DNA from: Verticillium longisporum
Lineage: Eukaryota > Ascomycota > Sordariomycetes > Glomerellales > Plectosphaerellaceae
Direction: 5' to 3'
DNA: 64,000 nucleotides
NCBI GenBank assembly: GCA_019188255.1
Contig: JAETXT010000016.1
Coordinates: 1,240,001 to 1,304,000, forward strand
Part shown: positions 1-11,591 of the stretch, in pieces
Numbering within the stretch: position 1 is the first letter of the stretch
How the letters are laid out: every line of letters starts with the position of its first letter
Position numbers and translations under genes: made by a program
Notes under the pieces: generated by a model
What the model saw: the letters and a program-made list of their open reading frames with translations, nothing else
What the model was told of the DNA's origin: nothing
Database searches by the model: none

Positions 1-1040
1 GATTCGTCAAACACACCGAGTCAACAAGGAAAAGAAGCTGAGAAGCCTCAGTCCGAGCCTACGTCTGAGTCGAAATCCGAGCCCAAGGCGGAACAAAAGC
101 AGGACACACCCGGCGGCAGCAGCAGCAAGCCTGCTACGCCAGCAAAGGAAACAACCAAGCCCTCGAAGGATGTTCCTAAGGAGAGCTCGAGCTCTGGTCC
201 TAGTCTCGGAAACCGTGAGGAACGTCGCGTATGTTGACCCACTCGGCTGCAGTCTTTTCAGCCAGGTGACCATGGACAATTGCTCACTAAACACATTACA
301 GGTGAAAATGAACCGTATGCGTCTCCGGATCGCAGAACGCCTCAAGCAGTCTCAGAACACTGCTGCTTCCCTGACTACGTTCAATGAGGTGGACATGTCA
401 TCCCTGATGGAATTCCGGAAACTTTACAAGGACGATGTCCTGAAGAAGGACGGCGTGAAGCTTGGCTTCATGAGTGCCTTTGCACGCGCGACCGTTCTCG
501 CCATGCGTGATATCCCGGCCGTGAATGCTTCAATTGAAGGCCCCAATGGTGGCGACACCATTGTGTACCGCGATTATGTCGACATCAGCGTGGCTGTTGC
601 AACCGAGAAGGGTCTTGTGACACCTGTCGTGCGCAACACAGAGTCCATGGGCATGGTTGGCATTGAACAGGCAATTGCCGACATGGGCAAGAAGGTATGT
701 TTTTGATCTTCATGGATGAGTGACACGGCTAATTATTTCGCAGGCTCGTGACGGCAAGCTCACGATCGAGGATATGGCTGGTGGGACTTTCACCATCAGC
801 AACGGCGGCGTTTTTGGTTCCCTAATGGGGACTCCCATTATTAACCTTCCCCAGACCGCCGTTCTTGGTCTCCACGCCATTAAGGAGCGCCCGATTGCTG
901 TCAATGGCAAGGTCGAGGTTCGTCCCATGATGTACCTTGCTCTCACCTACGACCATCGCCTGTTGGACGGGAGGGAGGCCGTGCAGTTCTTAGTGAAGAT
1001 CAAGGAGTACATCGAGGATCCGAGAAGGATGCTGCTGTAA
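1..1040 (+). CDS. KGD2: Dihydrolipoamide succinyltransferase, E2 of 2-oxoglutarate dehydrogenase (3' part)
   Basis: This is the E2 core of the mitochondrial 2-oxoglutarate dehydrogenase complex, which transfers the succinyl group from dihydrolipoamide to CoA in the TCA cycle. The window starts inside the gene, so the mitochondrial presequence and lipoyl domain are missing. Visible exons are 1-228, 302-694 and 744-1040, all joined in phase 0 by GT-AG introns of 73 and 49 nt. The first exon encodes the Ser/Pro/Lys/Glu-rich flexible linker. After it comes the catalytic domain, starting with the typical [18 protein letters not shown] segment and ending with the acyltransferase motif [10 protein letters not shown] near the C-terminus, which holds the catalytic His and Asp. 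The stop at 1038-1040 follows IEDPRRMLL, the usual end of this family. Identification is firm; only the upstream part cannot be judged. Confidence 0.95.
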
Positions 1041-1140
1041 GGTGTCAGTGTAGTCTGTACAATATGGATCGAGTGGCATGGCGGCGTTGTTTATAGATAG
1101 TAAGAATTTCAGCCTCGCCTTGATTGTACATTGAATGTTT

Positions 1141-1685
1141 AACTATTTGACTTGCTATATATACTACTTTGATATTAATACTATAAATAATAGGTCTATA
1201 TAAAATATCTATATATATATAGTTATATATTAATATAATTAGAATATAAGAGTAATAAGAGTAAAAATAAGCTTATAATAGTAAAATATACTATTTATAT
1301 TAGGATTATATTAAAATAAATATTTTAAATATATTCTATAATTTAAAAATATAAATTTTAAAAATTATATCTCTTTATAAATACTTAGCTTTATCTTTAA
1401 ACTATTATTATAAAATTAAATTTTTAATATTTTCTATAATTATTTAAAAATATATTTTTAATCTAATTTTCTAAATAGTATTTACTTTATATTTATATTT
1501 ATAAATATATAATATATAATATTATATACTTTAATAAAAATAAATTAATAATATATTTTATATTTAATATATATATTTACTTAATCTTATTATTCTCTAA
1601 ATTATACTAGTATACTACTAAGCTCTAAGTCTATAAAATACTAAGATCGAGTATATATAATACTATTTAGTCCTTTATAATTACT
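1141..1685. repeat. Extremely AT-rich tract, probable RIP-degraded relic
   Basis: About 545 bp consist almost only of A and T, with scattered runs such as tatatatatag and very few G or C. The borders to normal-composition DNA are sharp on both sides: the KGD2 3' UTR on the left and the ORC1 upstream region on the right. No ORF, tRNA or recognisable transposon motif survives. In filamentous ascomycetes such short AT islands are usually old repeats mutated by RIP, which turns C into T on both strands. That origin is inferred; the sequence shows only the composition. Confidence 0.6.
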
Positions 1686-1894
1686 TAGCTAGGTTGCCCG
1701 TCTGTGCTCAAGGCTTGTCGCGTCTGCTCCTTCCATTGACGCGTCGGTGGAGCTCGGATGTTCACCGACTATCCAAAGTAATGGTTGGCGATACGTCACT
1801 TCCTTGCCATCGAACACGATCTTTCTACCTTTTCTTTAATTATTCTGCTTGGCGCGCACCACTTAAATCCACGGGATATCTTAATAATATATCG

Positions 1895-4280
1895 ATGGCA
1901 ACAACGAAACCTCGGAATTCGTCGTCACGTCGCCGACAATTCAAAGAGCCCACCGGGGTTCCAAGGGACGACTCTGATGACGAACTCGGCACTGACGATG
2001 TTCCTTGGGAATGGATATATGAGGAGGCAGCTAACTCCTATCCCGAGGACATTACCCCCGGTCACAAGCAAAAAGTCAGAGATACACCAAGTGGAGGTCG
2101 TAAAATAATCGGAGCGCAGCTGGAAGGATTTCGATGTCTCGTCGGAGAGTGTGTACTGCTGAAGGCTGAAGGGTTGAAAGAGGCCTGGGTAGCAATTATC
2201 TGCAGTTTTTTAGACCGTGAAGATGGGGAAAAAGCAGCAGAGTTCATGTGGTTTTCCACGGACAAAGAAATTATCACGAAGAAGAAGAAGCGAAACGACT
2301 TCCTCCCGGTATGCTATAGCCTCCGATCAGCATCACGGGTCGATTGCTAACACCCGCAGCATGAGCTTTACATAACACCTTCATGGGATGTCAATCCTCT
2401 TACCGCTATTAATGGAAAGGCGACAGTCTTATCATTCGATATGTTCCAACGACGGTATCCATTAGGGAGAGCACCGCGAAACTCCAAGGTCTTCATGTGT
2501 CGCCGCGGGTGCAACACAAGAACAGCCATCTTTACTGAAGAGTTTTGTTGGGAAGTTATATTTCGTGGTACGGAGGACGATATCCACGGCTTGGTGCAAT
2601 ACCTTCAAGCAAACACCAAATCAACGAGAAGGCGACCTCCAGGACGCGACGAGTCTCCCAAAGAATATACCGTAGCCGTCGATGATTCCTCTGGTTCAGA
2701 ACAAGAGCGAGTGCAGAAGAAGCGCAGGAAGGACCCCCCAACGCCTCACTCCAAAAAGACTACAGCAACAACGCCAACTTCGAGCAGAAGGTATTCTCGC
2801 GTATCCTCTGGCAAAAGCGGGCCCTCTACTGACTGGCCCTACCACACAGGTTCAAGGTGAAGAGGACATTGCAGTTCACCCCTCTGGCAACACGTAGGCT
2901 GTCTCCTACTCAATTACAGTCATCGCCATTCCAACTAGCCCGATCTCGACTGCATGTCGCATCAGTACCAACCAGCTTACCATGCCGGGAGAATGAGTTC
3001 TCATCCGTTTACTCCCATCTTGAGGCTGCGATTATTGATGGCTCTGGTAGTTGTATATATATAGCAGGAACCCCAGGCACTGGGAAAACTGCTACTGTCC
3101 GTGAGGTTATAGGACGGTTGGAGAGCTGTGTCAGGTCCGATGAGCTCGATGACTTCATCTTTGTCGAGATCAACGGCATGAAGATTACCGATCCCCACCA
3201 GTCCTACAGTCTACTGTGGGAAGCTCTCAAAAGCGAGCGTGTCAGTCCAGTTCAAGCACTAGATTTGCTCGAACATGAGTTCAATAACCCAAGTCCCCGA
3301 CGGATACCATGTGTCGTCTTGATGGACGAACTGGATCAGCTCGTCACGAAAAACCAAAGCGTCATGTATAACTTTTTCAACTGGCCGGCACTACGACATA
3401 GCAGACTCATTGTCCTTGCCGTCGCCAACACCATGGATCTTCCAGAGCGAACGCTGAGCAATAAAATAAGTAGCCGGTTGGGTTTGTGCAACAAGATTTC
3501 AACCCACTCAAGATTTGCATCTGACTCCCTACAGGCCTCACAAGAATCACCTTTCCGGGGTATAATCACGAACAATTGATGAAGATCATTCAGTCAAGAC
3601 TCGAAGGTATCCCAGGCGACCTCGTAGAGCCGGATGCAGTCCAATTCGCGAGCCGCAAAGTCGCCGCCGTCAGCGGCGACGCTCGGAGAGCCCTCGATAT
3701 ATGCAGACGAGCAGTAGAACTTGCCGAAGCCGAGGCCCAACCTGTGCCCACAACTCCAAGCCATGGATCACACAGACACGGGAACGAAGACATCAAGACG
3801 ACACAGCGCGGGGGCAGAGTTACCATCGCCACTATCAGGAGAGCCATCAATGAAGCCACGACTAACCCCATCCAGCAGTATCTCCGTTCTCTCGCTCTCG
3901 GGCCACGACTGTTGCTCTTTGCTTTGGTGGCACGTACGCAGAAAAGCGGAACAAGCGATGCCACATTTGGCGATATTATGGACGAGGTACAACGTGTATT
4001 GAATATGGCGTCTGGAAGCTTACTGCCAGCGACGCTCGAAGCATTGCAAGGGTCGATGCGTATGGGATCTGGCGGCGTCCGTCCAAATCGCTATACGGTA
4101 GTGACAGAGCAAATGTGCTTGCAAACTGGCGCGACAGACCTCGCAGGTGCTGGAATTATTATACTAGAATCGCAAAGGGCAGAACGCCCGTGCAAGTTGC
4201 GACTTGCGGTGGGAGACGAAGAGATCAAGATGGCTTTCAGAGACGATGCAGAACTGAGGGCTATGGGCGTTGGTTTATGA
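1895..4280 (+). CDS. ORC1: Origin recognition complex subunit 1
   Basis: This is the largest ORC subunit, an AAA+ ATPase that binds replication origins and helps load the MCM helicase. The four exons are 1895-2308, 2360-2790, 2850-3481 and 3535-4280, which join in frame to 740 residues. The N-terminal part (about 20-230) is a bromo-adjacent homology (BAH) domain, and a Ser/Lys/Arg-rich linker follows. The AAA+ core has Walker A GTPGTGKT at about 355-362, Walker B VVLMDELDQL with D441/E442, and a sensor-1 Asn in VLAVANTMD. The conserved LSNKISSRLGLTRITFPGY segment spans the third intron, which supports that splice. A winged-helix C-terminus ends in AELRAMGVGL. The ATG at 1895 was chosen because the longer open frame from 1694 reads through promoter-like sequence. 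The gene converges on PRP46 with only 75 bp between the stops. Confidence 0.93.
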
Positions 4281-4355
4281 GTCAAACTCAAGACACTGTA
4301 TTATGGAACGCTGAATGAATTCTTGGCGATATGACCGAAGGCCGATGCCAATATA

Positions 4356-5929
4356 TTAAAACTTCCGGTGAGCCAGTGGAGGTTGCCAGACAAGGGGGTG
4401 CGTTTCCGGCGTGGCATTTTCATCTTGTTTCCAAATTTTGACTGCACACGACGTATTAGTACACGGAACATTTCCAGGCAAAAAGTTAGAAGTGTGTTGG
4501 CGAGGACTCACTGGTTTTATCTGCCTCGCCGCAGATAAGGCGCAAGCCTGATCTGTCGAACGTCGAGCTCATAATCCCAGCTTCGGCATCAAGTGAACCG
4601 GGCTGTGCCGTTGTGTCCAAAGACTGAAAGCGGTGTCCGCTCTTCCAATCCCAAAAACTCATAGAACCATTGTCGCCTGAATTCGGGGTTAGCTGACAGC
4701 TGGGCGACCCCGACTGACAAAAATTACTTACCTCCAGAAAATAAAACGTTTTCTTGATTCACGCTCAAGGTGTTGATGATAGCGTTGTGCCCATCAAAAT
4801 TCTGCATGAATGCCCCTTCCGGACATTTCCACTGCTTGATGCTGCCCGTGCTTCCTGTTGCGAAGGTGAACTCGCTTGGGTGTGTGGTCAGGGCCCGAAC
4901 ACCTTTTTTATGATGCGTCAAGACACCCATGGTTTTGCCCGCTGCCAAGTCCCAAAGCCTGACTGTGGAATCGAGAGACGAACTAATGACCTGAGGGTCT
5001 GCTTCCTGACACTTGACGTCGGAAACGGTTGCTGTGTGGCCCGAGAGGACGTGAATGTTACTTCTGGTGCGCATGTCCCAGACTCTGGCTACACCATCCC
5101 GCCCTCCCGTTACGAGCACGTCCAAGGTTGGGTGCAATGCTAGGGTATAGACGCCGCTAAGATGTCCATGGTAGTGCCTGATGACCTTGTTCGTCTCCAG
5201 ATCCCAACATTTGACCATCTTATCTTCGCCGCAGGAGAAGAGATAGGGGTGTCTGGGGCTAACGGCAAGACCTCGAACGGTCGAAATGTGACCAGTCAAT
5301 GTAAGGCGCAGAGAGCCTGTCGCGAGGTCCCAGATCTTGATAGTACGGTCGCCTGCGCCACTGGCAAACCACTTGTTGCCTGGCTCTACTGTGAGACTCC
5401 TGACCCAGCCGAGATGTCCCGATATGACTCGCATCAGTTTCCAAGGAGGGTGCCATTGTGGTTTGAGAGGTTGTGTAGATGTGATCCGCGAGAGGCCCGT
5501 CTCATTGTGTCCAGTCGGTGGCTGCGAAACCGAACCAACAGTGTTGATGCTCGTCCCTGTAGACACGTTGACCTCGTGCTCTATTGATGTGGATTGTGGC
5601 CCTTCCAGCAACTTCGGGCTTGTCGACGCGCCTGGGGCAACTTTTGCAACCTGGCGCACAACATGTTTCCTAGACTTGCCTGACGGAGGCAGCTTGGCAG
5701 CAATTGCGTCGGGTAGATCCTGGACGCTAGCATACTCGAGCTCGAAGCGCCTGTCTGTGCTGGTGGTGCCGTCTGTTTTCGTATCCGCTTCACCCGTCCT
5801 CTGTCGCTTGCTGGAGGGTAAAGTTGTCGAAGTGGTGAAGATGGATCGCGTCGTTCTTGCGTTCCCATCCACCAGTCGGCCAAGCGTCGCAAGTCGGTCC
5901 GGAACAACTGTAGATGACATGTCGCTCAT
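4356..5929 (-). CDS. PRP46: Pre-mRNA splicing factor PRP46/PLRG1 (WD40)
   Basis: This is a WD-repeat subunit of the Prp19-associated (NineTeen) complex, needed for spliceosome activation in the nucleus. The exons on the minus strand are 5929-4732, 4676-4512 and 4441-4356, giving 482 residues. The first 160 residues are a variable, Ser/Thr-rich leader. Then comes [20 protein letters not shown], the typical entry to the propeller, followed by seven WD40 repeats with endings such as KIWD, KCWD, RVWD, RLWD and FWDW. Both introns are GT-AG. The splice at the first one rebuilds [13 protein letters not shown], a segment conserved in the family. The gene ends [20 protein letters not shown], again typical. 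It is transcribed away from NAS6 and shares a 587-bp divergent promoter with it. Confidence 0.94.
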
Positions 5930-6516
5930 GGCTACTCAATATCCGGAGAGGAAGGAGGTCAAACAGTTAGGTTTTTGTTTGTGGCTAGCCGTCAGTAAGG
6001 CTGTCGGCCGTTCGTGAGGCACGTCGCAAAAGTATTGAGGATTGTCAAGACTGCAGGCGAGAAAGCTGCCAATTCAGGCACTAGAGCTCTGGTTGGAGCT
6101 AAGAAGCACACGCCTTTGGGTCGGTGGGGTCGGCATGTGTGGGCGCATGCATTGCTTGAGGCACCTTCTTTGCCGCCAGCCGCCGATACCCATGTCTAGG
6201 TACCTTACCTAAGGTACCTAAGGTAAGGTACCTACTAGCTACTTCACCACCTCACAGCCAGATATCCCAATGCTGTAATCCTCCTTGCGTCAGTGCTGTA
6301 GGGGCACACCAGCAACTTCAGATTGACAATTAGCAGCTTCTACTCAGGTCTCTTGCAACCAGCTGCCGCTTTGACAGTCTTGCACTTCCCCTTCATCACA
6401 GCTGCAAGGATTCCCGTCTCTCAAGCTCGACACAAGTCGCACAACGTCTATTGAGATAGTGACTTGAAGGGTGTATCTCTTTGTTGTGAGATCAATCAGC
6501 AGTGAGCGCATGCACG
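5930..6516. promoter_or_regulatory. Divergent promoter region between PRP46 and NAS6
   Basis: This 587-bp spacer lies between two divergent start codons, so it should hold both promoters. It contains no convincing ORF. Its notable feature is a cluster of overlapping palindromes at about 6196-6235, built from GGTACC, CCTAAGG and ACCTTA units in both directions. The same kind of cluster recurs elsewhere in the window (see 17975-18045). No TATA box or other clear element was identified. Confidence 0.5.
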
Positions 6517-7680
6517 ATGGACGAGCCGCAAGCCAAATTTGCACTTCATGCTGCTGCAAGGGAGGGGAAAGGTAACGCAACTGCCTTCCAGTAATAAACG
6601 GCCCCTTTGGCTTTGGCAAAGTGTTTTTGTTCTGTCGTACTGACGTTTGCCATAGTGTCTCTGGCGGAGGCTATTTTAAAGGTGCGAATACAACCCCTTC
6701 TGGTCGGGACTATGGGCACAGATTGACGCCTTTGTGCATCAGACGGACCCGAAGCTTGCAGCATGCGTAGACGACGATGGCCGAATGCCTATCCATTGGG
6801 CGGTATCTGCGAATAAAATTGACATCGTTGTGCTGCTTACTCAACTCCGTGGGTTTGACCCCGATGTGCAGGTAAGAGGCTTTGCTGATCCCAGGCCTTC
6901 AGAGGCCAGCCTGGTACCTATTCAACGCTGACAGCTCCTCTTGTATGAAGGATGGTAGCGGCTGGTCACCCGTGATGATTGCAGGCAGTCTGCCGGACGG
7001 CGACGCAGTCATGGATGTCCTTCTCTCTCGGGGCGCCGATATCAACCTTAAGAGTCAGTGACCGGTCTTATCCATTATCTGCAGTCACTGACCTGCGGAT
7101 GACAGATCTCAATGGACAGGTGAGCCCATTCACTTGAGGCTGATAAGGGTATAAACTCAACCACAATAGAATGTTCTTCATTTCATCGCCTCGAAGAACA
7201 ACCTCGACTTAGCCAAGCGTTTGCTGGCCTTGAAAACTCCACTTTCTGCACGAGTGCGCGACAAGAGAGGCCAATATGCGATTCACAGAGCGTCGGCTAT
7301 CGGTTCGGTGCCGATGGTTAACCTGTTGCTTAAGCATAAAAGCCCATTGGATGCCACAGATAACTCTGGCTACACTGCCCTACACCATGCTATAGCCGAG
7401 GGGCATGGTATGTGCTCCGGTGTTGGGCCTGAAACCTCACTCTCCCTTGTTGACTCGAGATGGTGCAGGCGATACAGCTGTCGCCCTGCTGAAAGCTGGG
7501 GCAGACGTCAGCAAACGCGACATGGAAGGGAACCTCGCACTCGATCTAGCGCCGGACAACGAGGTCTGCACCCTCATATTATGACCCATCATATGCTGCC
7601 TCCTCCATCTAACCTGCTCGCAGGTTCGTTACTATATTGAACGTTTTGCTGAAGCTGAAGGAATCGAGCTTCTAAAGTAA
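6517..7680 (+). CDS. NAS6: Ankyrin-repeat proteasome assembly chaperone, Nas6/gankyrin type
   Basis: Nas6 (PSMD10/gankyrin) binds the Rpt3 ATPase and guides assembly of the 19S proteasome base. The gene is unusually broken up: exons are 6517-6571, 6656-6681, 6743-6871, 6951-7053, 7106-7119, 7170-7407, 7469-7563 and 7624-7680. Together they give 238 residues with no frame conflict, close to the 228 of yeast Nas6. The protein is made almost entirely of ankyrin repeats, with motifs such as DDDGRMPIHWAVSANKIDIV, DGSGWSPVMIAGS, GQYAIHRASAIGSVPMVNLL and SGYTALHHAIAEGHG. Two exons are only 26 and 14 nt long. The family call rests on length and repeat layout; another small ankyrin protein is possible but less likely. 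The gene converges on the SGM1-like gene with 106 bp between stops. Confidence 0.82.
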
Positions 7681-7786
7681 ACACGTCATGAGTGCAGAGA
7701 AGGAAGACGGAGGTGACTGCCGTGATCAACTGCGTAGTAAAATTCCACAGCAATGACTAGGCCTACGATGATTTTCCGAAGAACAA

Positions 7787-10443
7787 TCACCCTTTTACTG
7801 TTCTTTCTACAAGGTCTCGGTACATGGCCTTAACATCCTCCACATCAGCTCGCAGCTCTTCCACAAGTTCGCTCTTCTCGCCAAGCAGTTCAAGCGTGGT
7901 CTGGTATCTCTGGTTGATATTCGCCACCTCGTCCTCTAAGTCCGACACCTTCCTGGATGCCGCTTCTGCAGATTGCGTTTCCTTCATGAGAGCAACCAAC
8001 TCCGCCCGGGCCTCATCTCTCTGACCCGATATTCTAGAGAGCTCCTCTCTTGATGCCATCTTCTCTCCCTCAAGTCGCCGAATCGCCGCACTCATGCGCT
8101 CAACAAGCTGGACTGATGGTCCCGCTCCAACAGTTGATACTGATACCATGTCTTGCATCATTTGGCGTGGATAAGAAGACGTATCTAACACGTCTGATAT
8201 GTCATCTCGTTCACCCAGATGTGACGTTGCCGTTTGCTCGCCTTCCCGAGGTGGATCGAACGAGGCCATGGACACTGAAGACGAAAGGCCGGCGCTGTTC
8301 GGAAGGACAAAAGGCCTTAAAGGGGGCTGGCTTGACAATCGCCTACCCGGCGAAAATGAGTCGTGAAAGCCGTCAGCGACGCTGCCAGGAGTCGAAATTT
8401 TGCGACCCTTGCTGGATGGCCCCTGTGAAACGAGGAGATCTGAGCTGAAAGTCCTTACGGGCACAGACAGTAACGGTGAATCTGGCCGACTCTGTATCCT
8501 TGGCGATGCGACTGGGACGTCCTCCAGCCAAAGGCGTCGATCAGGATTGTCCCAGCGCTCCGCTTTCCAACTGGCTTGTTGTTTTTCGAAATCAGCCTTG
8601 GCTTGTGCAAGCGCGGCTTCCGCAGCCTCTGCACGCTTCTGGAGTGTCACGAGCTGGTCCTTGAATTGGTCAGACTCAGGCTGACTATTCGAAACCCTGC
8701 TGCTCAGATCGTGGATTTCTTCTTCTTGTCGTTTGCAGCGAAGTGCCTGATCTCGTGTCAGCCCAAATCAAATATGCTTGGAGGGGCTGTTGACACAGCC
8801 TTTGACTGACCATTTCCCTAGCCTTCTTTCTCATATCTGACTCTCTCCGCAATGCATCGTCTCTCTCCTTCTCCAAATTGCTTAGGCGTGCGGCGAGACT
8901 AGCTTCTATTCCTTGCCAATTCTCGCTAGCAATAGCGTGCTGAGTCTGGAGTGTTTCGATTTGTCGCAACAGTTTGGCCTGAGAGTCGCCGACTGCCCCT
9001 GATGAAGCCTCTTCTGCTAGAGCCCGCATGGCCTCGAGTCTGCCCTCGATTGCCTGCATTTCACCTTGCAGCTCCAATTGAGCAATACGTGAGCGTTCCG
9101 CAGCCTCATCGGCTTTTTCTCTGAGCTCTGCTTCCCTCTTCTTGGCTCGTTCGGCGACCAGACTCTTTTCAACCTGCAGTGACGCGATGTTGTCCTCGAA
9201 CTCCCTGGCTCGTCGTTTTTCAGCTTCCAAAGCGTCAGCGAGAGCCCGCGACGCGGATGTATCCGCTTCGTCCATTGCTTTTTGTAGATCTTGTCGAAGA
9301 GACTCGATAGTGATCTGCTTTGCGCTAAGGTCTGATCGCAGCATGCTCAGCTCCTCACGCATCTTTGTCGACTCAACTTGCCACTCGAATCTAGCTTTCT
9401 CAAGCTGTTCGAGCTTTGTTTCGCTCGCACGGAAGTCAGCTAGACCCGCCCGCGCCTGCTGAAGCGCGGCTTTCAGCTCGGCGTTGGCCTTTTCGTTATC
9501 GGCCACCTGAATCCTGAGCTTCTTGATCACATTTCGATGCTTTTGTTCAGTAGCAGCCATGCCTCTCCCTTCCTCCATTAGCAGTGCGATCCTTTCCTCT
9601 TTTTCAGCCAATTTTCGCTCCGGGGTGCCCGATTGAGTATCGTTGATAGCATTCCTCGCAACTTGACTGGCTTCACGGGACAAATATTGCAATTTGGCCT
9701 GCAAGGCGTCAACCTGCTCGATATAGCGATGAACCTCACCACGTTGCTCAGTCTCCAAGGTCGAAATCTTGACGTCCAAGGAATGACAGCGACTACAGAG
9801 TGAATCGAAAGGTGTTGTCGTCACTTCAGTAGATGGAGGTAACTTGATTGCAAGATGTTCCTCCTCAAGCTCGATAGGCTCAGCGCCATCGTGCTTCACT
9901 TCTTCTCGCACATCATCTACCCCAGTGCTGCGTGTTTCGTTCGTGGACAGAGGTTCAATGACAGCTGCCTCGACTGCAGCCGTTTGCGGGCTTTCTGAAC
10001 CACGCAGTTGTTGGACCTGCTTCTCAGCGCTATTCTCCGATGTGGTGGAAGCTTTGTTGTTCGGAAAATCATTGGAATTGATTGTGGTACTAGATACCTC
10101 GGTTGCGTTGCTGCCGCCTTTGGTTGCGATGGCTTTAGCTAAGCGCTCTTGCAAGCGATCGTTCACTCGGTTACTGCTAGAAGACGTCCGGGGCGATGCT
10201 TTTGACCAGTAAGCCTATGGCCTAATACAGGCCATCGTGACAGCAATTTGACTTACCCGGCACATTTTTGGCCTGGACAGTTGCAGATTGACGCTGAGGG
10301 TTGCCGCTCGTGCCCTGTGCCTGTTTCGTGGCATTCGGTCCACCTTCACCTTCAGCGAGCATATTGTCAAGATGCGCCTCCATGCCAGCCACGGCTTGTG
10401 ACAACAACGAGCCCCATCTTGAGCCTTTCCCCTGGTTCGCCAT
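7787..10443 (-). CDS. SGM1: Golgin with TMF/Sgm1 C-terminal domain
   Basis: TMF1/Sgm1 proteins are coiled-coil golgins that sit on Golgi membranes through Rab6/Ypt6 and help vesicle capture. The exons on the minus strand are 10443-10257, 10198-8811 and 8746-7787, which give 844 residues. The N-terminus (GSRWGSLLSQAVAGMEAHLD) resembles the tryptophan-containing head seen in TMF-like golgins. Residues of roughly 180-520 are heptad-rich coiled coil, then a Ser/Pro-rich linker. The last 110 residues form the family's C-terminal coiled coil, ending QRYQTTLELLGEKSELVEEL, which matches the TATA-element modulatory factor domain. Splice one uses GCCGG|gtaagt to aaaag|CATCG, and splice two uses ATG|gtcagt to atcag|GCACTT. 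The identity of the C-terminal domain is good; the exact first intron is slightly less certain. Confidence 0.8.
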
Positions 10444-10981
10444 ATCTCAGAGCTCCTGTGAGAATAGCGATGAACGTAGGAATCTGTGCAATGCGTTCAT
10501 TTCGTGCCCGGATGGTCGTGGCCAGGCTGGGAGCGGTGTCGGTGATCGAATCTAGAGCATTGAATGAATAGGCGTGAACACGCAGACGGGCAGCTCGGGC
10601 TTCGAGGCTTGACGGGTCGCAGTCGTTTCGCTGATCCGTTAATTCGAGCAATTCTGGCGGCCCTAGAAACGTTGCTGACGATCAATGGACTTGTCTATGT
10701 ACCAACCTTTATAAGAAATGCCACAAGGTCATGGGTGGCCTTCGCTATTCTGGCGTAACACCTGCCTACTGAAGTAGGTGCACGAAGCTCAAGGAGTACG
10801 TGGAAGGAGACGGAATGGTAAAAATAGATCACCTTACCGCTTGGGTCCAGTTGACAAGTTGGAGTGCTAGCGATGACTAAGCGTCATACGTGCTTTGATC
10901 CTCCTTCCCAAGTCTATCAGACAGGTAGATAGACCGTAGTGTTTGAGACGTATGTACGTCATTCTTGGCTTGAACCATGGC
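10440..10981 (-). other. Possible small unrecognised gene or 5' leader exons upstream of SGM1
   Basis: On the minus strand an open stretch of about 75 codons (10651 down to about 10440) encodes an alpha-helical looking sequence, for example ARAARLRVHAYSFNALDSIT followed by IRARNERIAQIPTFIAILTG. It can be joined upstream through a GT-AG splice to RIAKATHDLVAFLIK (about 10745-10700), and possibly further to an ATG near 10981. No domain was recognised. The frame runs without a stop into the first bases of the SGM1 coding region, out of frame with it. It could be a real small gene with an unplaced last exon, or spliced 5' leader of the golgin gene, or chance. Confidence is low. Confidence 0.25.
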
Positions 10982-11591
10982 CAGCTCCCTCTGGCAATCC
11001 CCCCAGTGTCTATACTTGTCCTCCTATCGGCTCATCTTGGTTTCCGACCCACAAGCCTCTCACCTTATCAGCCCAACCTTGGAGGGGACAGACGAGCAGT
11101 GTTGAGTTTTCGCGGTTGACACTTCAGGCCATTTTTGAGCTTGCCAGTCATGCTGCCGCTTGAAGGCTAAGCTTGTGTGAATAGTCGGTGCATGTGAATA
11201 GTCGGTGCACGTATGTAGCTCTTCTCTTGGTATGAGTGCTTCGAGTTGGAATGCAGGGGGGAATGGACACATGGCCTTCCCAGAGCATACCAGTCGTGGA
11301 GAGGACGCGTACTCCACGCGCTTCGGCAGCCTCGGCCTGCTGCATTGGATTCTCTTGTGGCCATTCCGAGCACTGAACCAGTCCCCCCCCCCCACTGCGA
11401 CAAGCTCAAACGTCTTATCACATCCACCCCGATTTTCTCCGTCACTTGTCTGATACCGCTGCTGCCCAACGCAATCACCAGTCTGTACTCTGTGCCTACA
11501 GTGAGGTGTCGTCGGTTCAACCACTGGGCACGCGGCATTACTTACGTCAAGTCCAACCTGCGATTGCTTGTCACGAGACACGCTCGACAAG
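10982..11591. other. Non-coding spacer upstream of the ceramidase gene
   Basis: No supported gene lies here. It contains an imperfect tandem pair of gaatagtcggtgca units near 11178-11210 and an 11-base C run at 11383-11393. The right end should hold the ceramidase promoter. Confidence 0.5.

Noticed and set aside
1694..1894. Upstream ATG at 1694 as the ORC1 start
   Set aside because: The 67 added residues read like promoter sequence next to the AT-rich relic. The ATG at 1895 gives a normal ORC1 N-terminus.
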